DNA of 34,755 bases, taken from Taibaiella sp. (lineage in GTDB: Bacteria; Bacteroidota; Bacteroidia; Chitinophagales; Chitinophagaceae). The position numbers were made by a program, and so were the translations under genes. Below are positions 1 through 8,327 of the stretch, in pieces; positions within the stretch are counted from its first letter, which is position 1; each line of letters starts with the position of its first letter. The DNA is taken from contig JACDGL010000018.1 in assembly GCA_013815385.1 (NCBI GenBank), forward strand, positions 1-34,755. Reading direction: 5' to 3'. The notes below the pieces were generated by a model, which was not told the origin of the DNA, did not search any database, and saw nothing but the letters and a program-made list of their open reading frames with translations.

Positions 1-60
1 GTTAAGCCCCCCATGGCCGATGGTACTGCACAACAATGCGGGAGAGTAGGTAGCTGCCAT
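1..60 (+). rRNA. rrf: 5S ribosomal RNA, 3' part only
   Basis: The first 60 bases match the 3' half of bacterial 5S rRNA. They contain the GTTAAGCCC segment, the CCGATGGTACTGCA segment and the closing GGGAGAGTAGGT segment ending in GCTGCCA. The 5' part lies outside the window, so this is the end of an rRNA operon transcribed on the plus strand. A strong terminator follows at once. Confidence 0.93.
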
Positions 61-70
61 ATTTATTTTA

Positions 71-107
71 AAAAAACGCCTCACATCTGTGGGGCGTTTT
101 TGTTTTT
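71..107 (+). terminator. Intrinsic terminator of the rRNA operon
   Basis: A 9-bp stem (76-84 with 89-97, one G-T pair) has a 4-base loop. It is preceded by an A-run and followed by a T-rich tract to 107. It sits 11 bases after the 5S end. Confidence 0.85.
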
Positions 108-150
108 AAGCAGTTCTGGTATCTTTAACTGCTAAAAATAGAATTTAATC

Positions 151-180
151 AAATGCCTCACTATAAGTTGGGGCGTTTTA
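151..180 (+). terminator. Second terminator-like hairpin after the 5S
   Basis: Arms 151-160 and 169-178 pair over 10 positions with G-T wobbles around an 8-base loop, followed by only a short T-run. The stem sequence (GCCTCA ... GGGGCG) resembles that of the first terminator, so it may be a decayed duplicate acting as a back-up. Confidence 0.5.
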
Positions 181-236
181 GTGATATTCAAAGTACTCCA
201 CTCTTTCAGGTCATAGCAGATATCAACTTATAAGAC

Positions 237-244
237 TATTTTTG
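237..244 (+). promoter_or_regulatory. Candidate -7 element for the carboxylase gene
   Basis: TATTTTTG matches the Bacteroidota -7 consensus TAnnTTTG exactly, 20 bases before the ATG at 265. No TTTG lies at the expected distance upstream, so support is partial. Confidence 0.35.
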
Positions 245-264
245 CGCCACTATTTTAGACATTC

Positions 265-1893
265 ATGAACCTGGAATTTAATAAGAATGAAGATGGCATG
301 CGGCTTTTGGTAAGCCAGATGAAACAAAAACATGCTCAGGTAGCGCTTGGTGGCGGAAAAAAAGCTATAGAAAAAGCAAAGGAAAAAGGTAAGATGACCC
401 CACGTGAGCGAATAGCTTACCTAATAGATAAGGACAGCATCTTTACAGAAATAGGCTCCTTTACCGGAGACGGAATGTACGCTGAGCATGGTGGATGTCC
501 TGCCGGTGGTACTGTAGCTGGCATAGGGTATGTGCGCGGTCGCCAATGCGTAATAGTAGCAAACGATAATACAGTAAAGGCTGGAGCATGGTTCCCAATT
601 ACAGGTAAGAAAAACCTGCGTATGCAGGAAATAGCTATGGAGAACCACTTGCCAGTAATATATATAGTAGATAGCGCGGGCGTATACCTGCCCATGCAGG
701 ATGAGATATTTCCGGATAAAGAACATTTTGGGCGGATATTCAGGAACAATGCACAGATGAGCGCTATGGGCATATCGCAGATAGCAGCCGTGATGGGGAG
801 CTGTGTAGCGGGTGGGGCTTACCTGCCTATAATGAGTGATGAGACATTGATGGTAGAGGGCAATGGTTCCATCTTTCTGGCAGGGCCGTATCTGGTAAAG
901 GCCGCCATAGGTGAAGATGTAGATATACAAGTACTGGGTGGAGCAAAAACACATACCGAGATAAGCGGTATAGCTGATTATAAATTTGATACCGAGCAGG
1001 AATGCCTGGACCAGGTAAAACGTATAATGGATAAGCTGGGCGAACAGCCGCGCGCAGGGTACGACCGCATAAAGGCCGCTGAACCCGCTAAAGATCCAAA
1101 GGAAATATATGGCCTGGTATCAGCCGAGAATAACAAATCTTTTGATATAGTAGAAATAATAGAGCGCATAGTAGATAATTCTGAGTTTGACCAGTTTAAA
1201 GAAGACTATGGTAAAACAATAGTTTGCGGCTACGCTCGTATAGATGGCTGGGCAGTAGGAATAGTTGCTAACCAACGTAAAATAGTAAAGAGCGGAAAAG
1301 GAGAAATGCAGATGGGCGGTGTTATCTATAATGATAGTGCTGATAAAGCGGCTCGCTTTATACAAAACTGTAATCAAAAGAAAATACCATTGGTGTTTCT
1401 ACAGGATGTGACGGGCTTTATGGTAGGCAGTAGAAGCGAACATTCCGGTATTATAAAGGATGGGGCTAAGATGGTAAATGCTGTAGCTAATTCTGTTGTC
1501 CCAAAAATAACTATCATCATAGGTAACTCTTATGGTGCTGGTAACTATGCTATGTGCGGAAAGGCATACGATCCGCGTTTTATATATGCATGGCCCAATG
1601 CCCGCATAGCTGTTATGGGAGGTGAACAAGCAGCTAAGACCCTACTGCAAATACAAGTTGCGAGCCTGAAGGCCAAGGGAGAAGTAATAGACCCTGAAAA
1701 GGAAAAGGCAATGCTGAAAGAGATTACAGAACGGTATACAATGCAAACATCCTGCTACTATGCAGCTGCACGCTTGTGGGTAGATGAGATAATAGATCCA
1801 TTACAAACCCGGCAGGTAATATCAGAAGGGTTAATGGCAGCTAACCATGCGCCCCAAACCAGGGAATTTAAAACAGGTGTCTTTCAAGTATAA
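265..1893 (+). CDS. Acyl-CoA carboxylase beta subunit, methylcrotonyl-CoA carboxylase type
   Basis: This 542-residue protein is the carboxyltransferase subunit of a biotin-dependent acyl-CoA carboxylase, which moves a carboxyl group from carboxybiotin to an acyl-CoA in the cytoplasm. Two crotonase-like halves are visible. The N half has AGVYLPMQDEIFPDKEHFGR (about residues 138-157) and MGSCVAGGAYLPIMSDE. The C half has GAKMVNAV and GNSYGAGNYAMCG. The DEIFPD/HFGRIF pattern is typical of methylcrotonyl-CoA carboxylase beta rather than propionyl-CoA carboxylase. Length is normal for the family. The biotin-carrying alpha subunit is not in the window. Isoleucine is mostly coded by ATA (10 of the first 12 Ile codons). 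The ATPase gene follows 32 bases downstream, so they may be co-transcribed. Exact substrate (methylcrotonyl, geranyl or propionyl) is not settled. Confidence 0.9.
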   Translation: MNLEFNKNEDGMRLLVSQMKQKHAQVALGGGKKAIEKAKEKGKMTPRERIAYLIDKDSIFTEIGSFTGDGMYAEHGGCPAGGTVAGIGYVRGRQCVIVANDNTVKAGAWFPITGKKNLRMQEIAMENHLPVIYIVDSAGVYLPMQDEIFPDKEHFGRIFRNNAQMSAMGISQIAAVMGSCVAGGAYLPIMSDETLMVEGNGSIFLAGPYLVKAAIGEDVDIQVLGGAKTHTEISGIADYKFDTEQECLDQVKRIMDKLGEQPRAGYDRIKAAEPAKDPKEIYGLVSAENNKSFDIVEIIERIVDNSEFDQFKEDYGKTIVCGYARIDGWAVGIVANQRKIVKSGKGEMQMGGVIYNDSADKAARFIQNCNQKKIPLVFLQDVTGFMVGSRSEHSGIIKDGAKMVNAVANSVVPKITIIIGNSYGAGNYAMCGKAYDPRFIYAWPNARIAVMGGEQAAKTLLQIQVASLKAKGEVIDPEKEKAMLKEITERYTMQTSCYYAAARLWVDEIIDPLQTRQVISEGLMAANHAPQTREFKTGVFQV

Positions 1894-1925
1894 GTAGCAT
1901 ACTGAAAATTTAAGAATTGCAGAGA

Positions 1926-2699
1926 ATGATAGAGCTGAAAAATATAAGAAAAAGCTTTGGTGACAAATTGATACTGGACGATGTTTCTATCAAAATGGAG
2001 GCGGGTAAGACCAACCTGGTAATAGGTACAAGCGGCAGTGGCAAGACGGTGTTGATGAAGATAATGATAGGCCTTATGAAGCCGGACAGCGGACAGATAA
2101 TCTATGAAGGAAAAGATATAACTGACATGGAGGACAAAGACCTGAAAGAGATACGCAAACAAATTGGTATGCTCTTCCAGGGTGGGGCTTTATTTGATAG
2201 TAAGGATGTGCAGGATAATGTAATGTTCCCGTTGGATATGTTCTCTAAAATGACTGAGGAGGAAAAACTGCAACGGGTAAACGAAGTACTGGAAAGAGTG
2301 AACCTAAAAGATGTAAATAAAAAATTTCCTGCTGAAATAAGTGGCGGAATGAAAAAACGTGTTGCCCTGGCACGAGCTATAGTATTAAATCCTAAGTTCC
2401 TTTTTTGTGATGAGCCCAACTCAGGCCTCGATCCTCAAACCTCATTGTTAATAGATAAGTTGGTAAAAGAATTAACGATAGAGTATAACACAACAACTGT
2501 AGTGAATACTCACGATATGAATACAGTGATGGAAAGCGGTGACCATATTGTATATATGTATCAGGGCCGGAAAAAATGGGAAGGCTCAAATAAAGACATC
2601 ATCTTTAGTAAAGACAAAGAATTAAACGATTTTATATTCGCATCAGAATTCTTAAGCAAAGCGAAGGAACTGAGCATAGAGCAGGCGAAGAATAAATAA
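1926..2699 (+). CDS. ABC transporter ATP-binding protein, MlaF-like
   Basis: A 257-residue ABC ATPase. Walker A is GTSGSGKT (34-41), the signature is SGGMK (139-143), Walker B ends in CDEPNSGLDP (161-170), and the switch His is in NTHD. PNSGLDP in place of PTSGLDP and the GALFDS segment after the Q-loop are features I associate with MlaF, the ATPase of the inner-membrane Mla lipid transporter. The start is set at ATG 1926; a TTG nine bases earlier is in frame but less likely. The partner permease (MlaE) and the MCE protein (MlaD) that usually sit beside it are absent here, so it is an orphan in this window. It could serve a different permease. A perfect inverted repeat follows the stop. Confidence 0.85.
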   Translation: MIELKNIRKSFGDKLILDDVSIKMEAGKTNLVIGTSGSGKTVLMKIMIGLMKPDSGQIIYEGKDITDMEDKDLKEIRKQIGMLFQGGALFDSKDVQDNVMFPLDMFSKMTEEEKLQRVNEVLERVNLKDVNKKFPAEISGGMKKRVALARAIVLNPKFLFCDEPNSGLDPQTSLLIDKLVKELTIEYNTTTVVNTHDMNTVMESGDHIVYMYQGRKKWEGSNKDIIFSKDKELNDFIFASEFLSKAKELSIEQAKNK

Positions 2700-2718
2700 T
2701 TGTATTATTTACCCTCGT

Positions 2719-2758
2719 AAGTTAAGAACGTTGGGCAATAGACCGCCGTTCTTAACTT
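2719..2758. terminator. Inverted repeat between convergent genes
   Basis: Arms 2719-2730 and 2747-2758 are perfectly complementary over 12 bp with a 16-base loop. There is no clear T-run on either side. It lies between the convergent MlaF-like gene and the barrel gene, so a shared transcription end is likely. Confidence 0.5.
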
Positions 2759-2788
2759 CTAGATCCATTGCACTAAGGCTCGGGCTCC

Positions 2789-4576
2789 TTATTTGTTTTC
2801 TATTATCTTCTTTTTACCTGGGAATATTTTATATCCAAGGCTTACTCTGAAATAAGGTTGCGTGTATAGATCGGTAATGTAAGGATTAGGACTAAATCCT
2901 TTATCTGAAAGGTTTTGTTGTATAGACGCGCTTATGAAAAAGCGTTCTGAAAAAAGATAATTTACCTCTACCATATATCCCCAATGGAATTGATTGGAAG
3001 TTACGTTCTGATACAAAACAGAATCATACTGTGGCATAGGGTGCGTGAAAATCGTATTTGCATGCGCAGCAGTAAAAGATGCTGGTGCGATGACAGAATC
3101 TGGACCGGTTAATGTATATCTGCCATACCGATTAATAACAGACTGGATTGTAGCACTGCTTCCGAATGTAAATACCGGTCCTGCAGCAATAGAGAACTTA
3201 TCTGTTATGAGATATTTTAATAGAATTGGCAACTCAAATTCCAGATACGAACGGCTAACGGTGTGTGAAACTGTAATAGAATCATAAGATTGCTGGAATG
3301 AATATACATTGTATGTACCTGCGGCGTGTGCATGGGTGCCGATAGTCGTAACTGAGTCGGATACATTGGTATAATAAGGAGTTGGGTCACCGCCAAAAGG
3401 ATTCTTGTTTACAATGTTATATTTAATACCAGGTGCAAAAAATACAGAAAAGCGTTTCGTCCAGTCAATCTGCAGATACGGAGATAAGACTATATAGGTA
3501 GTATTGAATGATTGTGTTCCATGCCCCAGGCTTGCTTTAATACCTCCCTGAGTTGCGGCAAAACTAAATTTTTTACCTCCCAGTTCTGCTGTGCTTGTAT
3601 TTTGTGCTGCAGAGTCATTGCTGCTATTCACCTTTGCATTAGTAGCATTAGAAGGTGTAACCTTAGGCTCAGATTGAACTGGCTGCGGTTTTTCTGCAAT
3701 GTAATTAGCCAATGCTTTTTCGGTAGTGATGGGTGTTGCTAAAGATTGTTTTAGTATATCAGACTCTTTTTTTGTTTTGATAGCCAGATCAGAAGGTGTT
3801 TTATTAGTCAACGGAGTTTTTGCGTATTCTTTTTCTGCAAATGTTTTATTGTTGTTGGTTGTACTTTGCTTCTCTGCTTTTGTTTGTCCTGTTACAGGCT
3901 TATCTACTACAGGTCTGGCAGTATTATTACTGCTAATTAAAGGTATTGCACCTGTTAATGTATCTCTATAGTTTATATTGTTGTTCGTTTTAGCAACAGA
4001 GTTAGAGTTGAAATTTTTTCCGTTTGTTCTTGACAAATAAGGTGTAGTATTTTTTATGGGATTTACATTAGGCGAAGATGGTAAGGATGAATGATGTGCA
4101 TGTGTTCTTGTTGCAGTAACCTGTGTATCGTTTATACGGATGGTGTTTGGACTGGGTGTAAGGATAGATGTTTCAAATTGTTTTTTTGAATGTATTGGTG
4201 TACGGACTTTTTGTACAGAAGTGACGGAAATATCTGCTGTTGTGCTATCTGAAGTAATGGATGTAGCCTTTTTAGACATTCCCTTATTAGTTATAGTGCT
4301 TACTGAAGTAACAGGTATTAGAGATGGCACTGTGGCAGTAGCCTTGCTGTTATCTTCCTTTGACGAGGTCGTGATATATCCCCGCCCAAGGTAAATGCCT
4401 CCCCCGGCTACGAGAAATAAAAATAGCATTACCCACCACCATGCAAATGGCTTCCTGCCCTTGCCTGGGTCAAGCCTTTTTTCCAGATCATCCCATACCT
4501 GGGATGGCGGAGTTTCGGCAGCGTTACCGATCTCTTCGCGGAAAAAATCGTCGATATGAATTTTACGATTGTCCAT
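2789..4576 (-). CDS. Probable anti-sigma factor fused to an outer-membrane beta-barrel (dual-membrane-spanning type)
   Basis: This 595-residue protein has three parts. Residues 1-43 are a soluble N-terminus with a PPSQVWDDLEKRL segment. Residues about 44-65 form one hydrophobic helix (WWWVMLFLFLVAGGG). Residues about 66-335 are a long linker rich in Ser, Thr, Asn and Lys with no obvious fold. Residues about 336-587 look like a PorT-type beta-barrel, with alternating aromatic strands ending in PYFRVSLGYKIF. There is no cleavable signal peptide. The gene starts 11 bases after the stop of an ECF sigma gene on the same strand, so they form an operon. The layout fits an anti-sigma factor with its N-terminus in the cytoplasm and a barrel in the outer membrane, as I recall for the Dma family of Bacteroides. 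Barrel and anti-sigma function are inferred; the helix and linker are seen directly. Confidence 0.7.
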   Translation of the reverse strand: MDNRKIHIDDFFREEIGNAAETPPSQVWDDLEKRLDPGKGRKPFAWWWVMLFLFLVAGGGIYLGRGYITTSSKEDNSKATATVPSLIPVTSVSTITNKGMSKKATSITSDSTTADISVTSVQKVRTPIHSKKQFETSILTPSPNTIRINDTQVTATRTHAHHSSLPSSPNVNPIKNTTPYLSRTNGKNFNSNSVAKTNNNINYRDTLTGAIPLISSNNTARPVVDKPVTGQTKAEKQSTTNNNKTFAEKEYAKTPLTNKTPSDLAIKTKKESDILKQSLATPITTEKALANYIAEKPQPVQSEPKVTPSNATNAKVNSSNDSAAQNTSTAELGGKKFSFAATQGGIKASLGHGTQSFNTTYIVLSPYLQIDWTKRFSVFFAPGIKYNIVNKNPFGGDPTPYYTNVSDSVTTIGTHAHAAGTYNVYSFQQSYDSITVSHTVSRSYLEFELPILLKYLITDKFSIAAGPVFTFGSSATIQSVINRYGRYTLTGPDSVIAPASFTAAHANTIFTHPMPQYDSVLYQNVTSNQFHWGYMVEVNYLFSERFFISASIQQNLSDKGFSPNPYITDLYTQPYFRVSLGYKIFPGKKKIIENK

Positions 4577-4587
4577 TTTTATTACAA

Positions 4588-5172
4588 CTACATAATATTT
4601 TTAATTTTTTCCTTTAACCTTCTGCGCGCATCATTCAATTGCCAACGGCTATTATTCTCGGTTATTCCCAATAGTTCTGCTATGTCCTTATGCGGATAGT
4701 TCTCAAATACATATAGGTTGAACACTGCCTTTTGTGTAGTTGGCAACTCGTGTATCAACTGTAATAACTCCTTATAACTGATCTTACCTACAATGTCATT
4801 ATTAACGTGCGCATCTATAGTTTCTACATCTTGGCCGGTAATTACTTCATGTTTTTTATTTCGGCGAAAATGGTCTGAGATGATATTAACTGCTATCTGG
4901 CGTAGCCACCCTTCAAATGCACCATGGAAAGAATATTGTGAAAGCCGGGTAAACACCTTGTAAAATGTATCGTTAAGCACTTCTTTTGCAGTATCCAGGT
5001 CATCTACATAACGACGTATCACTGCATATAAAGTAGGGGAATAGGTGTCGTAAAGCTGTTTTTGTGCTGCTCGTTCATTGGCAATACAATCCCTTATAAG
5101 CAAGCTCAGTTCGGGAGCAGGGGCTTTATAATTAGAATCGGTATGGCCAGATATGTTTCCGGTGCCTGTCAA
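4588..5172 (-). CDS. ECF-type RNA polymerase sigma factor
   Basis: A 194-residue sigma-70 family protein with region 2 (about 35-105, including AFEGWLRQIAVNIISDHFRR) and region 4 (about 134-188, helix-turn-helix HKDIAELLGI with following ARRRLKEK). It lacks regions 1 and 3, as in the extracytoplasmic-function group, and directs RNA polymerase to a regulon probably tied to the envelope. The only start consistent with full length is TTG at 5172: an in-frame stop lies three codons upstream and no in-frame ATG occurs before region 2. The next gene downstream is the barrel protein with a membrane helix, its likely regulator. Non-ATG initiation could keep sigma levels low, but that is inference. 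Confidence 0.9.
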   Translation of the reverse strand: MTGTGNISGHTDSNYKAPAPELSLLIRDCIANERAAQKQLYDTYSPTLYAVIRRYVDDLDTAKEVLNDTFYKVFTRLSQYSFHGAFEGWLRQIAVNIISDHFRRNKKHEVITGQDVETIDAHVNNDIVGKISYKELLQLIHELPTTQKAVFNLYVFENYPHKDIAELLGITENNSRWQLNDARRRLKEKIKNIM

Positions 5173-5321
5173 AACTATTTAAAGAGGTTTGGGCTATGTT
5201 TTTGGAGGGCTTACTCCATATTTTATCAGACGCAATGATAAGACACATTGTTAGTAATCAATATAATATATTTTAATTAAACAGGTGTATTCTAATGTTA
5301 CTTGTATTGGATATAATGCAA

Positions 5322-5345
5322 AAAGGCCGGTAAAAACCGGCCTTT
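5322..5345 (-). terminator. Terminator of the T9SS protein gene
   Basis: A 10-bp perfect stem (5322-5331 with 5336-5345) has an AAAA loop. On the minus strand it is followed by TTG and an AT-rich tract. It lies 21 bases after the stop of the gene at 5366. A near-identical hairpin occurs at 7145-7166. Confidence 0.8.
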
Positions 5346-5365
5346 AGAGATATATGAGTAGGTGT

Positions 5366-7039
5366 TTATAATTTTTCCATCTTTTCCACCTTCACTCCAT
5401 TGTTGCCCTTCAGGATAATGAAGTAAATGCCTGGTGTTAACGCTTGTACATTAATATGCGTTTGTGCTGCGGTTAATGGTTGCTGCATTACCTGCTGGCC
5501 CGTTGCATTTATAATGCGTAGGTTGTCATAGCTGTTATCAGTCTTTATAACCAGATCATTGTGTACAGGATTAGGGTATACACTAACAGCAGAAATATTA
5601 GATACACCTGCTATACCTGTGGTATGGATACCATTCGTTACTGTATTGGTCATAACGACATCGTTATCATCAAAGTAGATACCTGCTTTGTTATTTATGT
5701 TGGTGCCATTGGCAAGACCATTTTTACTAGCTATGCTGAATACCACAAATCCGTCTGCTTTATTATGGTGAGAACTATCCAGCAGGTTTATGTTGGCGAA
5801 GTCGAATTTGAGGATCGTATTGCCTGTTGTGGGATCTTTTAGTTTCAGTATGCTTACGGGATGGGTGCTGGTTACCACTTGTATGCTGCTTGGATCTACA
5901 TTACCAGACAATGTATCTAGTATATGAATGTTTTGTGCTGGTGCATTGCCAGTATTCTCGAATGCAAGAGTATAAGTAAGCCGGTCACCTGACTTGATAT
6001 TACCTTTAGGCATAACAGTTTTCTCGTTAGGATCCCATGAGCTGGTCACGGTGTCGGCAACATTAAAGCTGTCATTAGCAATATTGCCGTCTCCTGTAAT
6101 GTGATTGATATAACCAGAAGTGGTGATAGATGTGCCCGGTGTCAGCCATGGCGTAGTGCTTGCATATACAGAGAAAAATTCCGCAGAATCTATAGACAGA
6201 TTACTGTAGTTCCATGTTACCGTATGGCCGCTAATCGTTCCGCTCGAAGGAGAAATAGTAGAAACAGTATAGTGGGCGTCTATATTCACAGTAAGGGTGC
6301 CGCTCTTTACATTACATGAATTGTTTGTAAGCATAACAGCTGTATTATTACTATGTCTGCCAGTATGTGTAATGGCGTTTAGTGCTACATCAAATGCGGA
6401 GGAAGTAGAGCATGAAAAGCCAAAATCCCCGGCTGCTGCAGTTGTTCCGAAAGAAGGTGTAGCAGATAAGCTACCACCTGATGGGCAAGTAAGTATAAGA
6501 GCGGTAGGCAAACCTGCGATCTTAAATGTATAAGTAGTGGAATAAGAATGAGCCCTATAGGTAAAATTACCCCAGCCCGACGAGATAGTATCAATTGCTA
6601 CTCCTGCAGAATCTACTTCAATATCACAGGATAAGATTAGGGAACGATCCCCGGCATCAAACACGCAATTACTATTTTTATCTTCATACAATCGGCCAGT
6701 AATATAGGAACAACCATATATAGCTTGTGAATAGCTAACAGAATCTGTACGTGTGCCGGAAGGGTTATACAAAACAAACTTTACTGTGTAGGTGCCACCT
6801 GCTGTGTACGAATGAAAAGCATATGCGTTGCCTCCGTATACGGTATTGGTATCTATAGTACCATCACCGTACGATGTCTCCAGTTTTGTACCGGTAATGC
6901 CACCGGATACGTTTATATAGTATTGCTGACCAGTGCAGGAATCGTAAAACAAATGACTCGTAATGGTTTGGGCTTTTGATTGCGTTGATAGCAATATCAT
7001 TGTTATTGCCATGACGCATAAGTAGAGTGTCTTTTTCAT
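5366..7039 (-). CDS. Secreted protein with T9SS type A C-terminal sorting domain
   Basis: This 557-residue protein starts with a signal peptide (about 1-23, ending SKA-Q). The N half has a PKD-like stretch around FHSYTAGGTYTVKFVLYNP and an SdrD-B-like segment, GRLYEDKNSNCVFDAGD. The middle has SWDPNEKTVMPKG followed by GDRLTYTLAFENTGNAPAQN, the pattern of DUF11/DUF7619 repeat domains. The last 75 residues begin with VYPNPVHN and end in GVKVEKMEKL, a type A sorting domain that sends proteins through the type IX system to the cell surface. Its role is probably adhesion or surface structure, and no catalytic motif is visible. It lies upstream of the sigma gene on the same strand but is closed by its own terminator. 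Confidence 0.85.
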   Translation of the reverse strand: MKKTLYLCVMAITMILLSTQSKAQTITSHLFYDSCTGQQYYINVSGGITGTKLETSYGDGTIDTNTVYGGNAYAFHSYTAGGTYTVKFVLYNPSGTRTDSVSYSQAIYGCSYITGRLYEDKNSNCVFDAGDRSLILSCDIEVDSAGVAIDTISSGWGNFTYRAHSYSTTYTFKIAGLPTALILTCPSGGSLSATPSFGTTAAAGDFGFSCSTSSAFDVALNAITHTGRHSNNTAVMLTNNSCNVKSGTLTVNIDAHYTVSTISPSSGTISGHTVTWNYSNLSIDSAEFFSVYASTTPWLTPGTSITTSGYINHITGDGNIANDSFNVADTVTSSWDPNEKTVMPKGNIKSGDRLTYTLAFENTGNAPAQNIHILDTLSGNVDPSSIQVVTSTHPVSILKLKDPTTGNTILKFDFANINLLDSSHHNKADGFVVFSIASKNGLANGTNINNKAGIYFDDNDVVMTNTVTNGIHTTGIAGVSNISAVSVYPNPVHNDLVIKTDNSYDNLRIINATGQQVMQQPLTAAQTHINVQALTPGIYFIILKGNNGVKVEKMEKL

Positions 7040-7144
7040 AAAATAGATTTTGATTGGGGTTAAATAATTTCGTTAACTCAAAGACGAGAAACGAAGACAC
7101 GACGTTAAAAATCTTTTCACTGTCTTAAAATGTAGAAAATAATA

Positions 7145-7166
7145 AAGGCCGGTAGAAACCGGCCTT
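7145..7166 (-). terminator. Second copy of the GGCCGGT hairpin, upstream of the T9SS gene
   Basis: Arms 7145-7153 and 7158-7166 form a 9-bp perfect stem with loop AGAA. It is almost the same as the hairpin at 5322-5345 and has the same polarity, with a TTATTATTTT tract after it on the minus strand. No minus-strand gene ends here, so it may be left from a lost gene. Confidence 0.55.
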
Positions 7167-7229
7167 CGAAATCTAGAATTGATTACCCATTACAACTCTT
7201 TTTCCAATATACCCATAAAGGGTCAGGGA

Positions 7230-7286
7230 GTGTTTTTCGTGCTTACAACTAATAAGACCATAGGGTTTTATAAAAGGTTGGGTTTT
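7230..7286 (+). pseudogene. Possible remnant of a GNAT acetyltransferase C-terminus
   Basis: In one plus-strand frame the sequence reads VLTTNKTIGFYKRLGF, close to the conserved GNAT end motif (N..A..FY.K.GF). There is no ATG start, no acetyl-CoA binding motif upstream, and the frame runs into low-quality sequence after it. If real, it is a fragment of a lost gene. The match is short and could be chance. The 7040-7375 gap otherwise holds only the hairpin above, an 8-bp inverted repeat (7248-7255 with 7285-7292) and the sucD promoter. Confidence 0.3.
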
Positions 7287-7315
7287 ATTAGTGTTTTTCT
7301 TCTTAAAGCAGCACT

Positions 7316-7347
7316 TTTGCTTTTGCATGTAAATAGGTGTAATTTCG
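7316..7347 (+). promoter_or_regulatory. Predicted sucD promoter
   Basis: TTTG at 7316-7319, a 20-base spacer, then TAATTTCG at 7340-7347 (7 of 8 matches to TAnnTTTG). The ATG follows 28 bases later. The spacing equals that of the gap promoter in this window. Confidence 0.55.
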
Positions 7348-7375
7348 CCCCCGTTTCATCTTAATTATTTAGCCA

Positions 7376-8263
7376 ATGTCCGTATTAGTTAATAAGAACT
7401 CTAAAGTAATAGTACAGGGCTTTACAGGCACTGAAGGTACTTTCCACGCCAGCCAGATGATCGAATATGGCACCAACGTAGTTGGGGGAGTAACTCCTGC
7501 AAAGGGCGGTACTCAACATCTTGACCGACCTGTATTTAATACTGTAAAAGATGCTGTAGATGCTACAGGCGCTGATGTATCCATTATTTTTGTGCCGCCT
7601 GCCTTTGCAGCTGACGCAATAATGGAAGCAGGTGATGCAGGGGTAAAAGTGATAATCTGCATAACTGAAGGCATACCTGTACAGGATATGGTAAAAGCTA
7701 AAGCATACCTGACTGGTAAAGATTGCAGACTGATAGGCCCTAACTGCCCTGGTGTTATAACTGCAGGTGAGGCTAAAGTAGGCATTATGCCGGGTTTTGT
7801 TTTCACTCCGGGACGCATAGGTGTTGTATCTAAATCAGGTACCCTTACCTATGAAGCTGCAGACCAGGTGGTAAAAGCCGGTTTGGGTATCTCTACGGCT
7901 ATAGGTATAGGCGGTGATCCTATAATAGGCACTACTACTAAAGAAGCTGTGGAATTGCTGATGAACGATCCCGAAACGGATGGTATCATTATGATTGGCG
8001 AGATAGGCGGTACTATGGAAGCAGAAGCTGCCTTCTGGCTGAAAAACAATATGCGCAAACCTGTAGTAGGCTTTATAGCCGGCCAGACTGCACCTCCCGG
8101 CCGCCGTATGGGTCATGCCGGAGCTATAATTGGTGGTGCTGATGATACAGCTGCTGCAAAAATGAAAATTATGCGCGAGTGTGGTATCACTGTTGTAGAT
8201 AGTCCTGCTAGCATAGGTATTACAATGGCTGAAGCTATAAGTAAATTGGCAGTACCTGCTTAA
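7376..8263 (+). CDS. sucD: Succinate-CoA ligase alpha subunit
   Basis: This 295-residue protein is the CoA-binding, phosphohistidine-bearing subunit of succinyl-CoA synthetase in the TCA cycle, which makes ATP or GTP from succinyl-CoA. Motifs: [14 protein letters not shown] near the N-terminus (CoA-binding Rossmann fold), [21 protein letters not shown], and GHAGAIIGG with the active-site His near residue 246. Length is standard. The beta subunit gene sucC is 14 kb away on the other strand, not adjacent as in many bacteria. Start ATG 7376 gives the usual [15 protein letters not shown] beginning. A terminator follows. Confidence 0.97.
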   Translation: MSVLVNKNSKVIVQGFTGTEGTFHASQMIEYGTNVVGGVTPAKGGTQHLDRPVFNTVKDAVDATGADVSIIFVPPAFAADAIMEAGDAGVKVIICITEGIPVQDMVKAKAYLTGKDCRLIGPNCPGVITAGEAKVGIMPGFVFTPGRIGVVSKSGTLTYEAADQVVKAGLGISTAIGIGGDPIIGTTTKEAVELLMNDPETDGIIMIGEIGGTMEAEAAFWLKNNMRKPVVGFIAGQTAPPGRRMGHAGAIIGGADDTAAAKMKIMRECGITVVDSPASIGITMAEAISKLAVPA

Positions 8264-8285
8264 ATTTCATATAATTTGTTTTGTA

Positions 8286-8319
8286 AAAGTGTCCCATTAT
8301 CTGGACACTTTCCTTTTTT
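8286..8319. terminator. Bidirectional terminator between sucD and the paiB-like gene
   Basis: A 9-bp stem (8286-8294 with 8303-8311) with an 8-base loop, followed by CC and a run of six T. An A-run on the other side lets it serve the minus-strand gene as well. Confidence 0.85.
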
Positions 8320-8327
8320 AATTTTGG

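Noticed and set aside
417-954. Minus-strand frames of 118-177 residues
   Set aside because: They lie antisense to the carboxylase gene, which has clear family motifs; they have no motifs of their own.
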